64,000 nt of DNA from Chamaelirium japonicum (Eukaryota > Streptophyta > Magnoliopsida > Liliales > Melanthiaceae): positions 81,349,995-81,413,994 of the forward strand of contig OX393555.1 of NCBI GenBank assembly GCA_947650365.1, written 5' to 3'. Shown piece by piece: positions 48,651 to 62,600 of the stretch. Position 1 is the stretch's first letter. The number at the start of each line of letters is the position of its first letter. The position numbers and the translations under genes were made by a program. Below the pieces are notes generated by a model. That model was not told the origin of the DNA, made no database searches, and worked only from the letters and a program-made list of their open reading frames with translations.

Positions 48651-51600
48651 AAGCAATCTATGGGAAACCCAAATCCATAGGAGAAGAGGGAAGAGAACTG
48701 AGAGAGAAGAGTCCTACTCCAGTCCATTGGCCACGGGTATAGATGTGAAATAAAGAGGAATCTAAATTCTAAAACTCAACTTCTTAATATTTATACGACC
48801 CCGTTAGGGTGGGGAATATTCGATGTCTTTCTCTTTCTCCCATCTCACAACGCGTTATCAGTACAAACATGTCGAGCCCAACCGACCAGTCGCAAGAAAA
48901 TGGAGAGAGAAACAAAGACATAAATGGAGTTTTAGAATTTAGATTCCTTCTTAATTCACACCTATACCCGTGGGCAATGGACTGAAGCAGGACTTCTATT
49001 ATCTTCTGTCTTCATTTATCTCTCCATTCTCTTCTCTCTTCTTTTCTCTTTTCTATGGAGTTTTGGAATTTAGATTTCTTCTTACTTCACACCTATACCC
49101 GTGGCCAATAGACTAGAGCAGGACTTCTTCTCTCTCCTATCTTTGTTTATCTCTTCGTTCTCCTCTCAATTTTGTCTTTATTTATAATATTAAATATAAG
49201 TCTGTTCTATTTAATTATTTAAATATCATAAATAATTAGTTAATATATATTGAGATATTTAATTTGGTTTTTTAATTATTTAAGTCCTGCTCCTGTCCAG
49301 TTTTATTAATTTAAATAACTATTTAATATATTTAGATATTGAGATGATACTATTTTTAAATTATTTTAGGTTTCCCATAGATTTCTTAGGCCCTAAGTAA
49401 GTTTATCCTATAAATAATATATGACCCCTATAGGGTGGGGCACGTCTGATGGCTCTCTCTTTCTCCCATCTTTTAACATATTATCAGCAAGAACATATCT
49501 AGCCCAACCGACTAGTCGCAAGAAAACGGAGAGAGAAATGAAGATAGAGAAGAGAGAATAAGAGAGAAGAGAACAAAGACATAAATGAAGAGAGAAGTGA
49601 GAAGAAGTCCTGATCCAGTCTATTGGCCACGGGTATAGGTGTTAAGTAAGAAGGAATCTAAATTCCAAAACTCCACTTCTATCTTTGTTTTTCTGTCCAT
49701 TTTCTTCTAACTGGTCGGCTGGGCTCACGCGACATGGTCGTACTGATAGCGTGTTGTGAGATGGGTGAAAGAGAGAGCCGTCAAACGTACCCCACCCTAA
49801 AGGAGTTATATATTATTTATAGGGTAAACTTACTTAGGGCCTAAGCAATCTATGGGAAACCCTAATCTATAGGAGAAGAGAGAAGAGAACGGAGAGATTC
49901 AATTATATTATTATGCAGTGGAGTTTTAAAATTTAGATTCCTTTTACTTCTTCTCTTTTCTCTCTTCGTTTATCTCTCGATTCTCTTCTTTCTTCTTTTA
50001 TTTTCTCATGACACGTTATAAGTATGAACATGTCGAGCCCAACCGACCAGTCACAAGAAAATAGAGAAAGAAACAAAGAATAAAGAGAGAGAAGAAAAAA
50101 GAAGAGAATGAAAAGATAAATGAAGATAGAAGAGATAAGAAGTCCTACTTTAGTCCATTAGCCACAGGTAGAGATGTGAAGTAAGAACGAATCTAAATTC
50201 CAAAACTCCACTTCTCCATATTTGTACGACCCCATTAGGGTAGGGCACATTTGACGGCTCTCTCTTTCTTCCATCACATAACACATTATCAGCACGACAA
50301 TGTCGAGCCCAGCCGACCAGTCATAAGAAAACGGAGAGAGAAACGAAGACAGAAGTGGAGTTTTAGAATTTAGATTCCTTCATATTTTATACCTATACCC
50401 ATGGGCAATTGATTGGAGTAGGACTTCTTCTTTATTCTCTCTTTATTTATCTCTCTGTTCTCTTCTCTCTTCTTTACTCTCTTTTGTGGAGTTTTAGAAT
50501 TTAGATTTCTTCTTACTTTACACCTATATCTGTTGCCAATGGATTAAAACAAGACTTCTTCTCTCTTCGTTTATCTCTCCGTTCTCTTCTCTCTTCTTCT
50601 TTCTTTTCTGTGTTCATTTATCTCTTCGTTCTCTTATCTCTTTTTTTCTCTCTTCTGTGGAGTTTGGGAATTTAGATTCCTTCTTACTTCATACCTATAC
50701 CCGTGGCCAATGGACTGGAGCAGGACTTCTTATCTCATCTCCACTTTTCAATATTTATACAACTCGTCGAATCTCTTCTATGTTCATATATTATTTATAC
50801 GATCCGTCGGATCTCTCCTATCTCTTTGTCCTATCTCACAACACGTTATCAGCACGAACATGTCAAGCTCAGTCAACTAGTTACAAGAAAATGGAAAGAG
50901 AAACGAAAACAGAAGAAAGATAAGAAAAGAGAAAATAATTGAGAAATAAATAAAGAGAGAAGAGAGAAGAAATTACGCTCTCGTCCATTGGCCATGGGTA
51001 TAGACATGAAGTAAGAAGGAATCAAAATTACAAAACTCTACTTCTTAATATTTATATGACCCCTTTAGTATGGGGCATATTTGATATCTCTTTATTTCTC
51101 CCATCTCACAATACGTTATCAGCACGAACATGTCTATCCTAGCTGACCAGTCACAAGAAAGCAGAGAGAGAAATGAAGATAGAAGATAGAGAAGAAGAGA
51201 GAAGAGAATGGAGAGATAAACAAAAAAAGAAGAGAGAAGAAGTCCAACTCCAGTCGATTGGCCACGGGTATAGGTGTGAAGTAAGAAGGAATCTAAATTC
51301 CAAAACTTTACTTCTCAATCTTTATACGACCCCTTTAGGGTGGGGCACTTTTGACAGCTCTCTTTCTCCCATCTCACAACACGTTATTAGTACGAACATA
51401 TCAAGCCCACCTGACCAGTCACAAGAAAACGGTGAGAGAAACGAAGACAGAAGACAGAGAGAAAGATAGAAGAGAACGTAGAGATAAACGAAAAGATAAA
51501 AGAGAAGAAGTCCTGGTCTAGTCCATTAGCCACCAGTATAGGTGTGAAGTAAGAAGGAATCTAAATTCCAATCCTCCACTTCTCAATAGTATCATCTCAA

Positions 51601-54105
51601 CGTTATTACGATTATCATAGTAAATTCCAAAACTCTCTTCATTTTAAACGATTAATTGAATTTAAAAAATTATAGTAATATTACTATGATAATCATAATA
51701 ACGTTGAGATGATACTGTTGAGAAGTAGAGTTTTGGAATTTAGATTCCTTCTTACTTCACAACTATACCCGTGGTGATAATTAATTAAATATAGTTAAAT
51801 ATTTATAGGGTAAGCTTACTTAGAGCCTAAGCAATCTATAGGAAACCCTAATCCTTAGGAGAGATCCGACGATGGACAGCCATTCGATCGACTGATCTTA
51901 TATCAATTATAATGTTTTATAATTAAATATTTAAATAATAATATTGAGATGATACTATTTAAATATTTAAAGAAATTATATATTTTATAGTATTTAAAGA
52001 AATATTAATTGAAATAAATAAAAAAATAAGCAATCTCCTATCTCACAATACGTTATCAGCACGAACATATCGAGCCCAGTCGACCAGTCATAAAAAAACT
52101 AAGAGAGAAACGAAGATAGAAAAGAGAGAGAAAGAAAGAAGAGAACAGAGAGATAAACGAAGAGAGAAAAAGTTCTGCTCTAGTCCATTGGCCATGGGTA
52201 TAGGTGTGAAGTAAGAAGGAATCTAACTTCCAAAACTCCACAGAAGAAGAGAGAAGATAACGGAGAGATAAATAAACATAGATTGCTTAGTCCCTAAATA
52301 AGTTTACCCTATAAATAATAAACGACCCCTTGAGGGTGGGCAAAGTTTGACGACTCTTTCTATCTCCTATCTTACAATACGTTATCAGCACGAACATATC
52401 GAGCCCAGCCAACCAGTCATAAGAAAATAAAGAGAGAAACAAAGACAGAAGAGAGAGAAGAAGAGAGAAGAGAACAGAGAGGTAAACGAAGAGAGAAGAG
52501 AGAAGAAGTCCTACTCCAGTCCATTGGACATGGGTATTGGTGTGAAGTAAGAAAGAATCTAAATTCCAGAACTCTACTTCTCAAAAATATAATTAAATTT
52601 CTCCGTTCTCTTCTTTCTTCCCTTATATATTAGGGTTTCAAATAGATTGCTTAGGTCCTAAGTAAGCTTACCCTATAAATAATATACGACCCTTTTAGGT
52701 TGGGGCATATTTCATGGCTCTCTCTTTTTTCTATCTCATAATTTACGCTATAAATAATATATGACCCCTTTAGGGTGGGGCTCGTTTGACGGCTCTCTAT
52801 TTTTTCCATCTAATAATATGTTATCAGTACGAACATGTCAAGCCCAGCCGATCAGTCATAAGAAAATAGAGAGAGAAACGAAGACAAAAGTAGAGTTTTG
52901 GAATTTAGATTTCATCTTACTTCACACCTATACCCGTGGCTAATCGACTAGAGCATGACTTCTTCTCTCTTCTCTCTTTATTTATCTCTCCATTCTCTTC
53001 TCTCTTCTTCTCTCTCTTTTATAGAGTTTTGGAATTTAGATTCTATCTTACTTTATACCTATACCCATGGCCAATGGACTAAAGCAGGACTTTTTCTCTC
53101 ATATCTCTTCGTTTATCTTTTCGTTCTCTTCTCTCTTCTTCTCTCTCATCTGTCTTTGTTTCTCTCTCTATTATCTTGTGACTGATTGACTAGGCTTGAC
53201 ATGTTCATGCTGATAATGTATTGTAAGATGAGAGAAAGAGAGAGCCATCAAACATACCCCACCCTAAAGGGATAGTATAAATCTTAAGCCGTGGAGTTTT
53301 GGAATTTTGATTCCTTCTTACTTCACACCTAAACCCGTGGCCAATGGACAGGAACAGGATATCTTTCCTCTTTTCACTTCGTTTATCTCTCCGTTCACTT
53401 TTTTCTTCTTCTTTCTCTTTTTGTCTTCGTTTCTCTCTCCATTTTCTTATGACTAATCGGCTGGGCTCGACATGTTCATGTAGATAACGTATTGTGAGAT
53501 GGGAGAAATAAAGAGCCATCAAACATGCCCCACCCTAAAGGGGTACTATTAATATTGAGAAGTGGAGTTTTCAAATTTAGATTCCTTTTTACTTCACACC
53601 TATACCCATTACCAATAGACTGGAGCAGGACTTCTTCTCTCTTCGTTTATCTCTTTGTTTTTTTCTCTCTTCTTCTCTATTTTCTGTCATTGTTTCTCTC
53701 TCCATTTTCTTGTGACTGGTCGGTTGGGCTCGACATGTTCGTGCTGATAACATGTTGTGAGATGGGAGAAAGAGAGAGTCATCAAACGTACCCCACCCTA
53801 AAGGGATCATATATTATTTATAGGGAAAGCTTACTTAGGGTCTAAGCAATCTATTAGAAATCCTACTCTATAGGACTGATCCGACGGTGGACAACCATCC
53901 GATTGAATGACTGGTCAACCCTAATTAGTTATTAAATAATTAATTAGTTATTTTACTTCACACCTATACCTATAGCCAATGGACTAGAGCAGGACTTCTT
54001 CTCTCTTCTCTCTGTTCTCTTTTATCTTCTTCTCTCTCTTTTGCCTTCATTTCTTTCTCCGTTTTCTTACGACTGGTCGACTGGGCTCGATATGTTCGTG
54101 CTGAT
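48650..54105. repeat. Family modules, mainly F, partly matched
   Basis: Cores: 48841F, 49470F, 49729R, 50005F, 50275F, 50834F, 51101F, 51371F, 52040F, 52371F, 52811F, 53195R, 53467R, 53730R. A piece at 51,900-52,400 is a complement of the start of a D block (TAAGCAATCTCCTATCTCACA is the complement of the D entry to its AT spacer). A piece at 51,700-51,820 matches 14,740-14,860 directly. A divergent AT stretch at 49,165-49,370 contains an isolated AAGTCCTGCTCCTGTCCAG. The rest consists of ordinary modules without a block partner that I could find. Confidence 0.6.
51588..51716. repeat. 36-bp near-perfect inverted repeat (hairpin)
   Basis: Arms 51,588-51,623 (AGTATCATCTCAACGTTATT...) and 51,681-51,716 (...AACGTTGAGATGATACT) pair at 35 of 36 positions around a 57-nt AT-rich spacer. 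Both arms are the AT-island border of the family, joined head to head. Confidence 0.9.
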
Positions 54106-54109
54106 AACG

Positions 54110-54277
54110 TGTTGTGAAATAGAAGAAAGAGGGAGCCGTCAAACGTGCCCAATCCTAAAGGAGTCGTATATTATTTATAGGGTAAGCTTACTTAGTGCCT
54201 AAGCAAACTACGGGAAACACTAATCCATGGGAGAGATCCGATGGTGGACAGCTATTCGATCGAACGATCTCATAACA
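54110..54277 (-). repeat. 168-bp LTR-like cassette, R orientation
   Basis: TGTTGTGAAA ... TCTCATAACA on the plus strand, preceded by the complement of the core (GTTCGTGCTGATAACG). Borders an AT island on its right. Confidence 0.75.
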
Positions 54278-54279
54278 GT

Positions 54280-54630
54280 TGTAATGTTTTATAATTATAT
54301 ATTTTTTAAATATTAATTAAATATTTTTTAAAAATTATTTAAATATTTTAAATCATTATTTCTTTATTTAATAATTTAAATAATTAAATAGTTATCAAAT
54401 TTAATTATTAAATATATTAATAATAATAAATAAATAAATAATAAATTTAATTAAATAACTAGATAATTAAATAATTAAATTAATTAATTATTTTACTAAA
54501 AAATTAATTATAAAATTATTTAAATAATTTAATAATTAAAAAAATAATTAATTTAATTAAAAAAATTATAGTAATATTACTTTGATAATTATAATAACAT
54601 TGAGATGATACTATTGAGAAGTGGAGTTTT
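54280..54630. repeat. AT island (~330 bp)
   Basis: Truncated island: entry AGTTGTAATGTTTTATAATT, exit TAACATTGAGATGATACTATTGAG-type border at about 54,600, joined directly to AAGGCATGTTTGACGG of an F cassette. Confidence 0.75.
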
Positions 54631-55610
54631 AAGGCATGTTTGACGGCTCTCTCTTTCTCCTATAACACAATACGTTATTAGCACGAACATATCGAGACAA
54701 ACCGACCAGTCACAAGAAAACAGAGAGAGAAACAAAGACAAAAGAGAGAGAAGAAGAAAGAAGAGAATAGAGAGATAAATAAATAGAGAAGAGAGAAAAA
54801 TTTATGCTCCAGTCCATTAGCCACGGGTATAGGTGTGAAGTAAGAAGGAATCTAAATTTTAAACTCCACTTCTCAATAATACAATTAAATCTCTTCATTC
54901 TATTATCTCTTCTTCTATTGATTAGGGTTTCCCATAAATGTCTTAGGCCCTAAGTAAGCTTACCCTATAAATAATATACGACCCCTTTAGGGTAGGGCAC
55001 GTTTGATCGCTCTCTCTTTCTCCCATCTCACAACACGTTATCAGGACGAACATGTCGAGCCTAGCCGACTAGTAGTAAGAAAATTGAGAGAGAAACGAAG
55101 GCAGAAGAGTGGGAAGAGAACAAAGAGATAAACGAAGAGATAAGAAAGAAGAAGCCCTGCTCTAGTCCATTGACCATGGGAATAAGTATAAAGTAAGAAA
55201 GAATTTAAATTTCAAAACTCTACTTCTGTCTTCGTTTCTCTTTCTATTTTCTTGCGACTGGTCGGTTGGGCTCGATATGTTCGTGCTGATAACTTATTGT
55301 GAGATGGGAGAAAAAGAGAGTCGTTAAACGTGCCCCACCCTAAAGGGGTCATATATTATTTATAGGGTAAGCTTACTTAGGGCCTAAGCAATCTATGGGA
55401 AACCCTAATCCATGGGAGAATAGGAAAGAGAATGGAGAGATTTAATTATATTATTGAGAAGTGGAGTAGAGCCGTCAAACGTACCCCACCCCAAAGGGGT
55501 CGTATATTATTTATAGGTTAACCTTACTTAGGGCCTAAGCAATCTATGGGAAACCCTAATCCATAAGAGAGATCCGACGATGGATAGCCATCCGATCGAA
55601 CGATCACATA
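54630..55610. repeat. F and R modules between two AT islands
   Basis: Cores 54663F, 55025F, 55270R. A second, 5'-truncated R cassette from about 55,467 reads AGAGCCGTCAAACGTACCCC and ends CACATAACA at 55,613, before the next island. Confidence 0.65.
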
Positions 55611-55619
55611 ACAGTTGTA

Positions 55620-56460
55620 CTATTTTAAATTTTTTTAAAGAAAAATATAAATTATTTCTAAAGTAAAAAATTCGGGTATGCCTTATCTTCCTTCTTTACT
55701 TCCTATTATTTAATTAATATAATTAGTTTAATAAATTAAATAGTTAAATAATTAAACAATTAAATAAATATTTAATTATCTATAAAATTAAAGAATTATA
55801 TTATTTAACTAATTAATTTACTATTTAAATATTAAAATAAATAAATTTTTATTTGATTATTTAAAAAAATTAAGTTATTTAAAAAAATATTTTATTATTT
55901 ATATATTCCTATAATTAACTAATTATTTAAATAATAAGTTAATAGTTATTAAATTATTATTTTATTTTATTACTTAATTAAATAATTAATTTTTTATACA
56001 TTAATTAATATTTTATAATTTAATAAAATAATTTTTTGAATATTAAATTAAAAAATATTTAATTGAAATTATTATTTATTTAACTATAAAATAATTTAAT
56101 AATTAAATTATTTATTCCTTTAAGTAAATTATCATTTTAATATATTTCTTAACTAAAAAAGTTTTTAAATATTTAAATTATTGACTAATAATTTAATTAT
56201 TTAAAAATAAAATAATAATTATAGAAATAACTAAAAACATGAATTAAAAAATTAATTATATAATTAAATCATTATTTAATAATATAATAATAATAAATAA
56301 AGAAAATAATAAATTTAATTAAATAACTAGATAATTAAATAATTAAATAAATACATTATTTTACTAAAAACTTAATTATTAAATTATTTAAATTATTAAA
56401 TTATTTAAATTATTTAATAAGGAAATAAATAATTAATTTAATTAAAAAAATTATAGTAAC
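55620..56460. repeat. AT island (~840 bp)
   Basis: Full-size type with entry TTCGGGTATGCCTTATCTTC and exit AACTTTGGGATGATACTATTGAG-type border. Its right part matches the remnant at 4,322-4,640 beside the gypsy LTR. Confidence 0.85.
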
Positions 56461-56619
56461 ATTACTATGATAATTATAGTAACTTTGGGATGATACTATT
56501 GAGAAGTAGAGTTTTGGAATTTAGATTTCTTCTTACTTCACACCTATACCCGTGGCGAATGGACTGGAGCAGGACTTCTTCTTTCTTCTCTCTTCGTTTA
56601 TCTTACCGTTCTCTTCTCT

Positions 56620-59600
56620 CTTCTTCTCTTAATAGATTGCCAATGAATTTTTTGCAATTAAAATAATTTATATTTTTCTTTAAAAAAGTTTAAAATAATA
56701 CAACTGTTATGAGATCGTTCGATTGGTTGGCAATGGCCTAGAGTAGAAATTCTTCTCTCTTCTATCTTCGTTTATATCTTTATTCTCTTCTTTCTTCTTC
56801 TCTCTCTTTTGTCTTCGTTTCTCTCTTCGTTTTCTTATGATTGGTCGGTTGGGCTCGACATATTCATACTGATAATGTGTTATAAGATGTGAGAAAGAGA
56901 GAGTCGTCAAACGTGCCATATCTAAAGGGGTCATATATTATTTATAGGAAAGCTTACTTAGGGCCTAAGCAATCTATGGAAAACCCTAATCCATGGGAGA
57001 AGAAAAAAGAGAACGAAGAGATTTAATTATCTTATTGAAAAGTAGAGTTTTAGACATCTATACCCGTAGCCAATAGACTGGAGCAGGACTTCTTCTCTCT
57101 TCTCTCATTGTTTATCTCTCTGTTCTCTTATCTCTTTTTTGTCTTCATTTCTCTCTCCGTTTTTTTATAACTGGTCGGCTTGGCTCGACATGTTTGTACT
57201 GATAAAGTGTTGTGAGATGGGAGAAAGAGAGAGCCGTCAAACATGCCCCACCCTAAAGGGGTTGTATAAATATTAAAAAGTGGAATTTTGGAATTTAGAT
57301 TATTTCTTACATCATACCTATACCCATGGCCAATGGACTAGAACAGGACTTTTCCTCCCTTCTTTCTTTATTTATCTCTTCGTTTTTCTCTTTTTTCTTC
57401 TCTCTTTTCTTCTCTCTCTTTTGTGGAGTTTTGGAATTTAGATTCCTTCTTACTACACACCTATACCCGTGTGAGATGAGACAATTTAAATAATTAATTC
57501 TCAGTTCTGTTCTCTCTCTTCTGTCTTTGTTTCTCTCTCTATTTTCTTATGACTGGCCGGTTGGGCTAGATATGTTCGTGCTGATAATGTTTTATAAGAT
57601 GGGAGAAAGAAAGAGCTATCAAACGTGCCCTACCCTAATGGGGTCGTATTTTATTTATAGGGTAAGCTTACTTAGGGCCTAAGCAATCTATGGTAAACCT
57701 TAATACATGGGAGAAGAGAGAAGAGAACAGAGAGATTTAATTATATTATTAAGAAGTAGAGTTTTAGAATTTAGATTCTTTCTTACTACACACCTATACC
57801 TATGGTGAATAGACTAGAGCAGGACTTCTTCTCTCTTCCCTATTCGTTTATCTCTCTGTTTTCTTCTCTCTTCTTCTTTCTCTTCTGTCTTCGTTTCTCT
57901 CTCTGTTTTCTTATAAATGGTCAGTTGGGCTCGACATATTCGTACTGATAACGTATTGTGAGATAAGAGAAAGAGAGAGCCATCAAATATGTCCCACCCT
58001 AATTAGATTTCTTCTTACTTCACACCTATACCCGTGGCCAATAGGTTGGAGCATGACTTCTATCTTCTCTCTTCGTTTATCTCCGTATTCTCTTCTCTAT
58101 TCTGTCTTCCTTTCTCTCTCTATTTTCTTATGACTGGTCGGCTGGGCTCGACATGTTCATGCTGATAACGTATTGTATGATAGAGAAAAAGACAGCCATC
58201 AAACATGCCCCACCCTAAAGAGGTCATATAAATATTAAGAAGTTGAGTTTTGAAATTTAGATTCTTTCTTACTTTATACTTATACCCATAGTGAATTGAC
58301 TGGAGCTTGACTTTTTCTTTCTTCTCTCTTCATTTATCTCTTCGTTCTCTTCTTTCATCTACTCTCTCTTCTGTTTTTGTTTCTCTCTCTATTTTTTTAT
58401 GATCGGTCAGCTGGGCTCGACATGTTTGTGCTGATAACATGTTGTGAGATGGAAGAAAGAAAGAGCCATCAAACATGCTCCACCCTAAAGGGGTCATATA
58501 TTATTTATAGGGTAAGCTTACATAAGGCCCAACAAATCAATAGGAAACCCTAATCTATGGGAGAGATCCGATGGTGGACAGCCATCCGATCGAACGATGT
58601 CATAACAGTTATAATATTTTAAATTTTTTAAAGAAAAATATAAATTATTTTTAAAGCACAAAATTCGGGTGTACCTCATCTTCCTTCTTTACTTCCTATT
58701 ATTTAATTAATTTAATTAATTTAATAAATTAAATAGTTAAATAATTATATTCTAAAACTCCATAGAAGAGAGAGAAGAAGAGAGAAGAGAACGAAGAGAT
58801 AAACAAAGACAGAAAAGAGATACAACTGGTCAGCTGGGCTCGATAGTAAGAAGTGGCACACCCGAATTGCTTAGGCCCTAAGTTCAAATATTTATTGATA
58901 CACCGTCGGATCTCTCCTATAGATTAGGGTTTTCCATAGATTACTTAGGCCCTAAGTAAGCTTACCCTATAAATAATATATAACCCCTTTAGGGTGGGGC
59001 ATGTTTAATGGCTCTCTCTTTCTCCTATCTCATAATAAGTTATCAGCACGAACATGTCGAGCCCAGCGACCAGTCGTAAGAAAACGGAGAGAGAAACAAA
59101 GACATAAGAGTGAGAAGAAGAGAGAAGAGAATGGAGAGATAAACGAAGAAAGAAGAGAGAATAAGTCATGTTCTAGTCCATTGGCCCCGGGTATATGTGT
59201 GAAGTAAGAAGGAATCTAAATTCCAAAACTCCACTCCTCAATAATATAATTAAATCTCTCCGTTCTCTTCTATCTTCTCCTATGGATTAGGGTTTACCAT
59301 AGATTGCTTAGGCACTAAGTAAGCTTACCCTATAAATAATATACGACCCCTTTAGTGTAGGGCATGTTTGATGGATCTAACTTTCTCTCATCTCACAACA
59401 CGTTATCAGCACGAACATGTCTAGCCTAACCGACCAGTTATAAGAAAACGGAGAGAGAAACGAAAATAGAAGATGAGAGAAGAGAATCTAAATTTTTTTT
59501 GGCGAGAGAATCTAAATTTTAAAACTATACTTATCAATAGTATCTTCTCAACGTTATTAGGATTATCATAGAAATATTACTATAATTTTTTTAATTAAAT

Positions 59601-62600
59601 TAATTGTTTGATTAAAACAAAGAGAGAAGAAAATTTACTATGATAATTGTAATAACACTGAGATGATACTATTGAGAAAACTCTACTTCTCAATAATATA
59701 ATTAAATCTCTCCATTCTATTCTATCTTCTCCCATAGATTAGGTTTTCTCATGGATTACTTAGGCTCTAAGTAAGATTACCTTATAAATAATAAACGACC
59801 CTTTTAGGGTGGGGCACATTTGACGGCTCTCTCTTTTTCTCTCATCTCGCAATATGTTTTTAGCACGAACATGTCGAGACCAACTGACCCATCACAAGAA
59901 AATAGATAGAAAAATGAAGACAGAAATAGAGTTTTGGAATTTAGATTCCTTCTTACTTCACACCTATACCCATGGCCAATTGACTAGAGCAGGACTTCTT
60001 CTCTCTTCTCTCTTCATTTATCTCTCCATTCTCTTCTTTTTTTTCTTCTGTCTTCGTTAAACTCTACTTCTGTTCTCAATAAACGGAGAGAGAAATAAAG
60101 ACAGAAGAGAGAAGAAAATGGAGAGATAAATGAAGAAAGAAAAGAGAAGAAGTCCTGCTCCAGTCTATTGGCCATGGGTATAGGTGTGAAGTTCTCTCTT
60201 CTATCTTTGTTTAGCTCTCCGTTCTCTTCTCTCTTCTTTTGTCTTTGTTTTTATCTTTGTTTTTCTTACAACTGGTCGACTGGGCTCGATATGTTTGTGC
60301 TGATAACATATTATGAGATGGAAGAAAGAGAGAGTCGTCAAATAAGAAACCCAACTCCATGGGAGAAGAGAGAAGAGAACGGAGAGATTTAACTATATTA
60401 TTGAGAAGTGGAGTTTTGAAATTTAGATTCCTTCTTACTTAACACCTATATCCATGGATAATGGACTCAAACTGGACTTCTTCTCTCTTCTTTCTTCGTG
60501 TATCTCTCCATTCTCTTCTATCTTCTTCTCCTTACTCACAACAATTATCAGCATGAACATATCGAGCCCAGCCGACCACTATTTAAAATTTAACTAAATT
60601 ATTTAAATATATTATTTAAATTATTTATCTCTCCATTCTCTTCACTCTTCTTCTCTCTCTTCTGTCTTTGTTTCTCTCTCCGGTTTCTTATGACTGATCG
60701 GCTGGGCTCGATATGTTCATGCTGATAACGAGTTGTGAGAAAAAAAGAAAAAGAGAAAAGAGAAGGGAGAGATCAACGAAAAAAGAAGAGAGAAGTAGTA
60801 CTACTCCAGTCCAATCGCCACGGGTATATGTGTGAAGTAAGAAGGAATCTAAATTCCAAAACACCACTTCTAAATAATATAATTAAATCTCTTCATTCTC
60901 TTCTCTCTTCTCCAATAGATTAGAGTTTCCCATAGATTGCTTAGGACCTAAGTAAGCTTACCCTATAAATAATATACGACCCCTTTAGGGTGGGGCACAT
61001 TTGACGGCTCTTCCTTTCTCCCATCTCATAACACTTTATCAGCACGAACATGTTGAGCCCAGCTGACCAGTCACAAAAAAATAGAAAGAGAAACGAAAAC
61101 AGAAGTGGAATTTTGGAATTTAAATTCCTTCTTACTTTACACCTATACCTATGGCCAATAGACTAGAGCAGGACTTCTTTACTCTTCTCTCTTCGTTTAT
61201 CTCTCATTTCTCTTTTCTCTACTTCTCTCACTTCTGTCTATATTTCTTTATTCGTTTATTGAAAGAAGAAGAGGAGTTTAACGAAGACAGAAGAGAGATA
61301 AGAAGCGAGAAGAGAACGGAGAGATAAATAAAGAGAAAAGAGAGAACTATACACCTATACTCGTGACCAATGGACAGGAGCAAGACTTATTCTCTCTTCT
61401 CTCTTCATTTATCTCTCTATTTTCTTCTCTCTTTTTCTTTCTCTTCTGTCTTCGTTTCTCTATCCGTTTATATAGAGAAAAAGTGGAGTTTAACGAAGAC
61501 AAAAGAGAGATAAGAAGAGAGAAGAGAACAGAGAGATAAATAAATAGCGAATAGAGAAGATGTCTAGCTCCAGTACATTGGTCATGGGTATAAGTGTGAA
61601 GTAAGAAGGAATCTAAATACCAAAACTCCAATATGTCTTCGTTTCTCTTACTGTTTTCTTGCGACTGGTCGGCTGGGCTCGACATATTCGTGCTGACAAT
61701 TTGTTGTGAGATGAGAGAAAAGGAGAGCCATCAAATATGCCCCACCCTAAAGGGGTCGTATATTATTTATAGGGTAAGCTTACTTTGGGCCTAAGCAATA
61801 TATAGGAAACCTTAATCCATAGACGAAGAGAAAAGAAAACGGGGAGATTTAATTATATTATTATGAAGTGGAGTTTTTGAATTTGGATTCCTTCTTACTG
61901 TACACCTATACCCATGGCGAATGGACTAGAACAGGACTTTTTTTCTCTTCTTTCTTCGTTTGTCTCTCAGTTCTCTTCTCTCTTCTCACAACATGTTATC
62001 AATATAAACATGTCGAGCCCAACCGATTAGTCATAAGAAAACGGAGAGAGAAATGATGATAGAAGAGAGAGAAGATAACGGAGAGATAAATGAAGAGAAA
62101 AGATAGAAGAATTCCTGCTCCAGTCCATTGGCCACACGTATAGTTGTAAAGTAAGAAGGAATCTAAATTCCAAAGCTCCACATAAGAGAGATAAGAAGAG
62201 AGAAGAGAAAGAAGAGATAAATAAAGAGAGAAGAGAGAAAAAGTCCTACTCCAGTCCATTGGCCACGGGTATAGATGTGACGTAAGAAGGAATCTAAATT
62301 CCTAAATTCCCTTTCTGTCTTCGTTTCTCTCTCCGTTTTCTTGTGACTAGTCAGCTGGGCTCGATATGTTCGTACTGATAACGTGTTATGAGATAGGAGA
62401 AAGAGAGAGTCGTCAAACGTGCCCCACCCTAAAAGGTTCGTTTATTATTTATAGGGTAAGCTTCCTTAGGGCCTAAGTAATTTATAGGAAATCCTAATCC
62501 ATAGGAGATATCCGATGGTGGATAGCCATCCTTCATACTTCACACCTATACCTGTGGGCAATAGAATGGAGCAAGACTTCTTTTCTCTTCTCTCTTTGTT

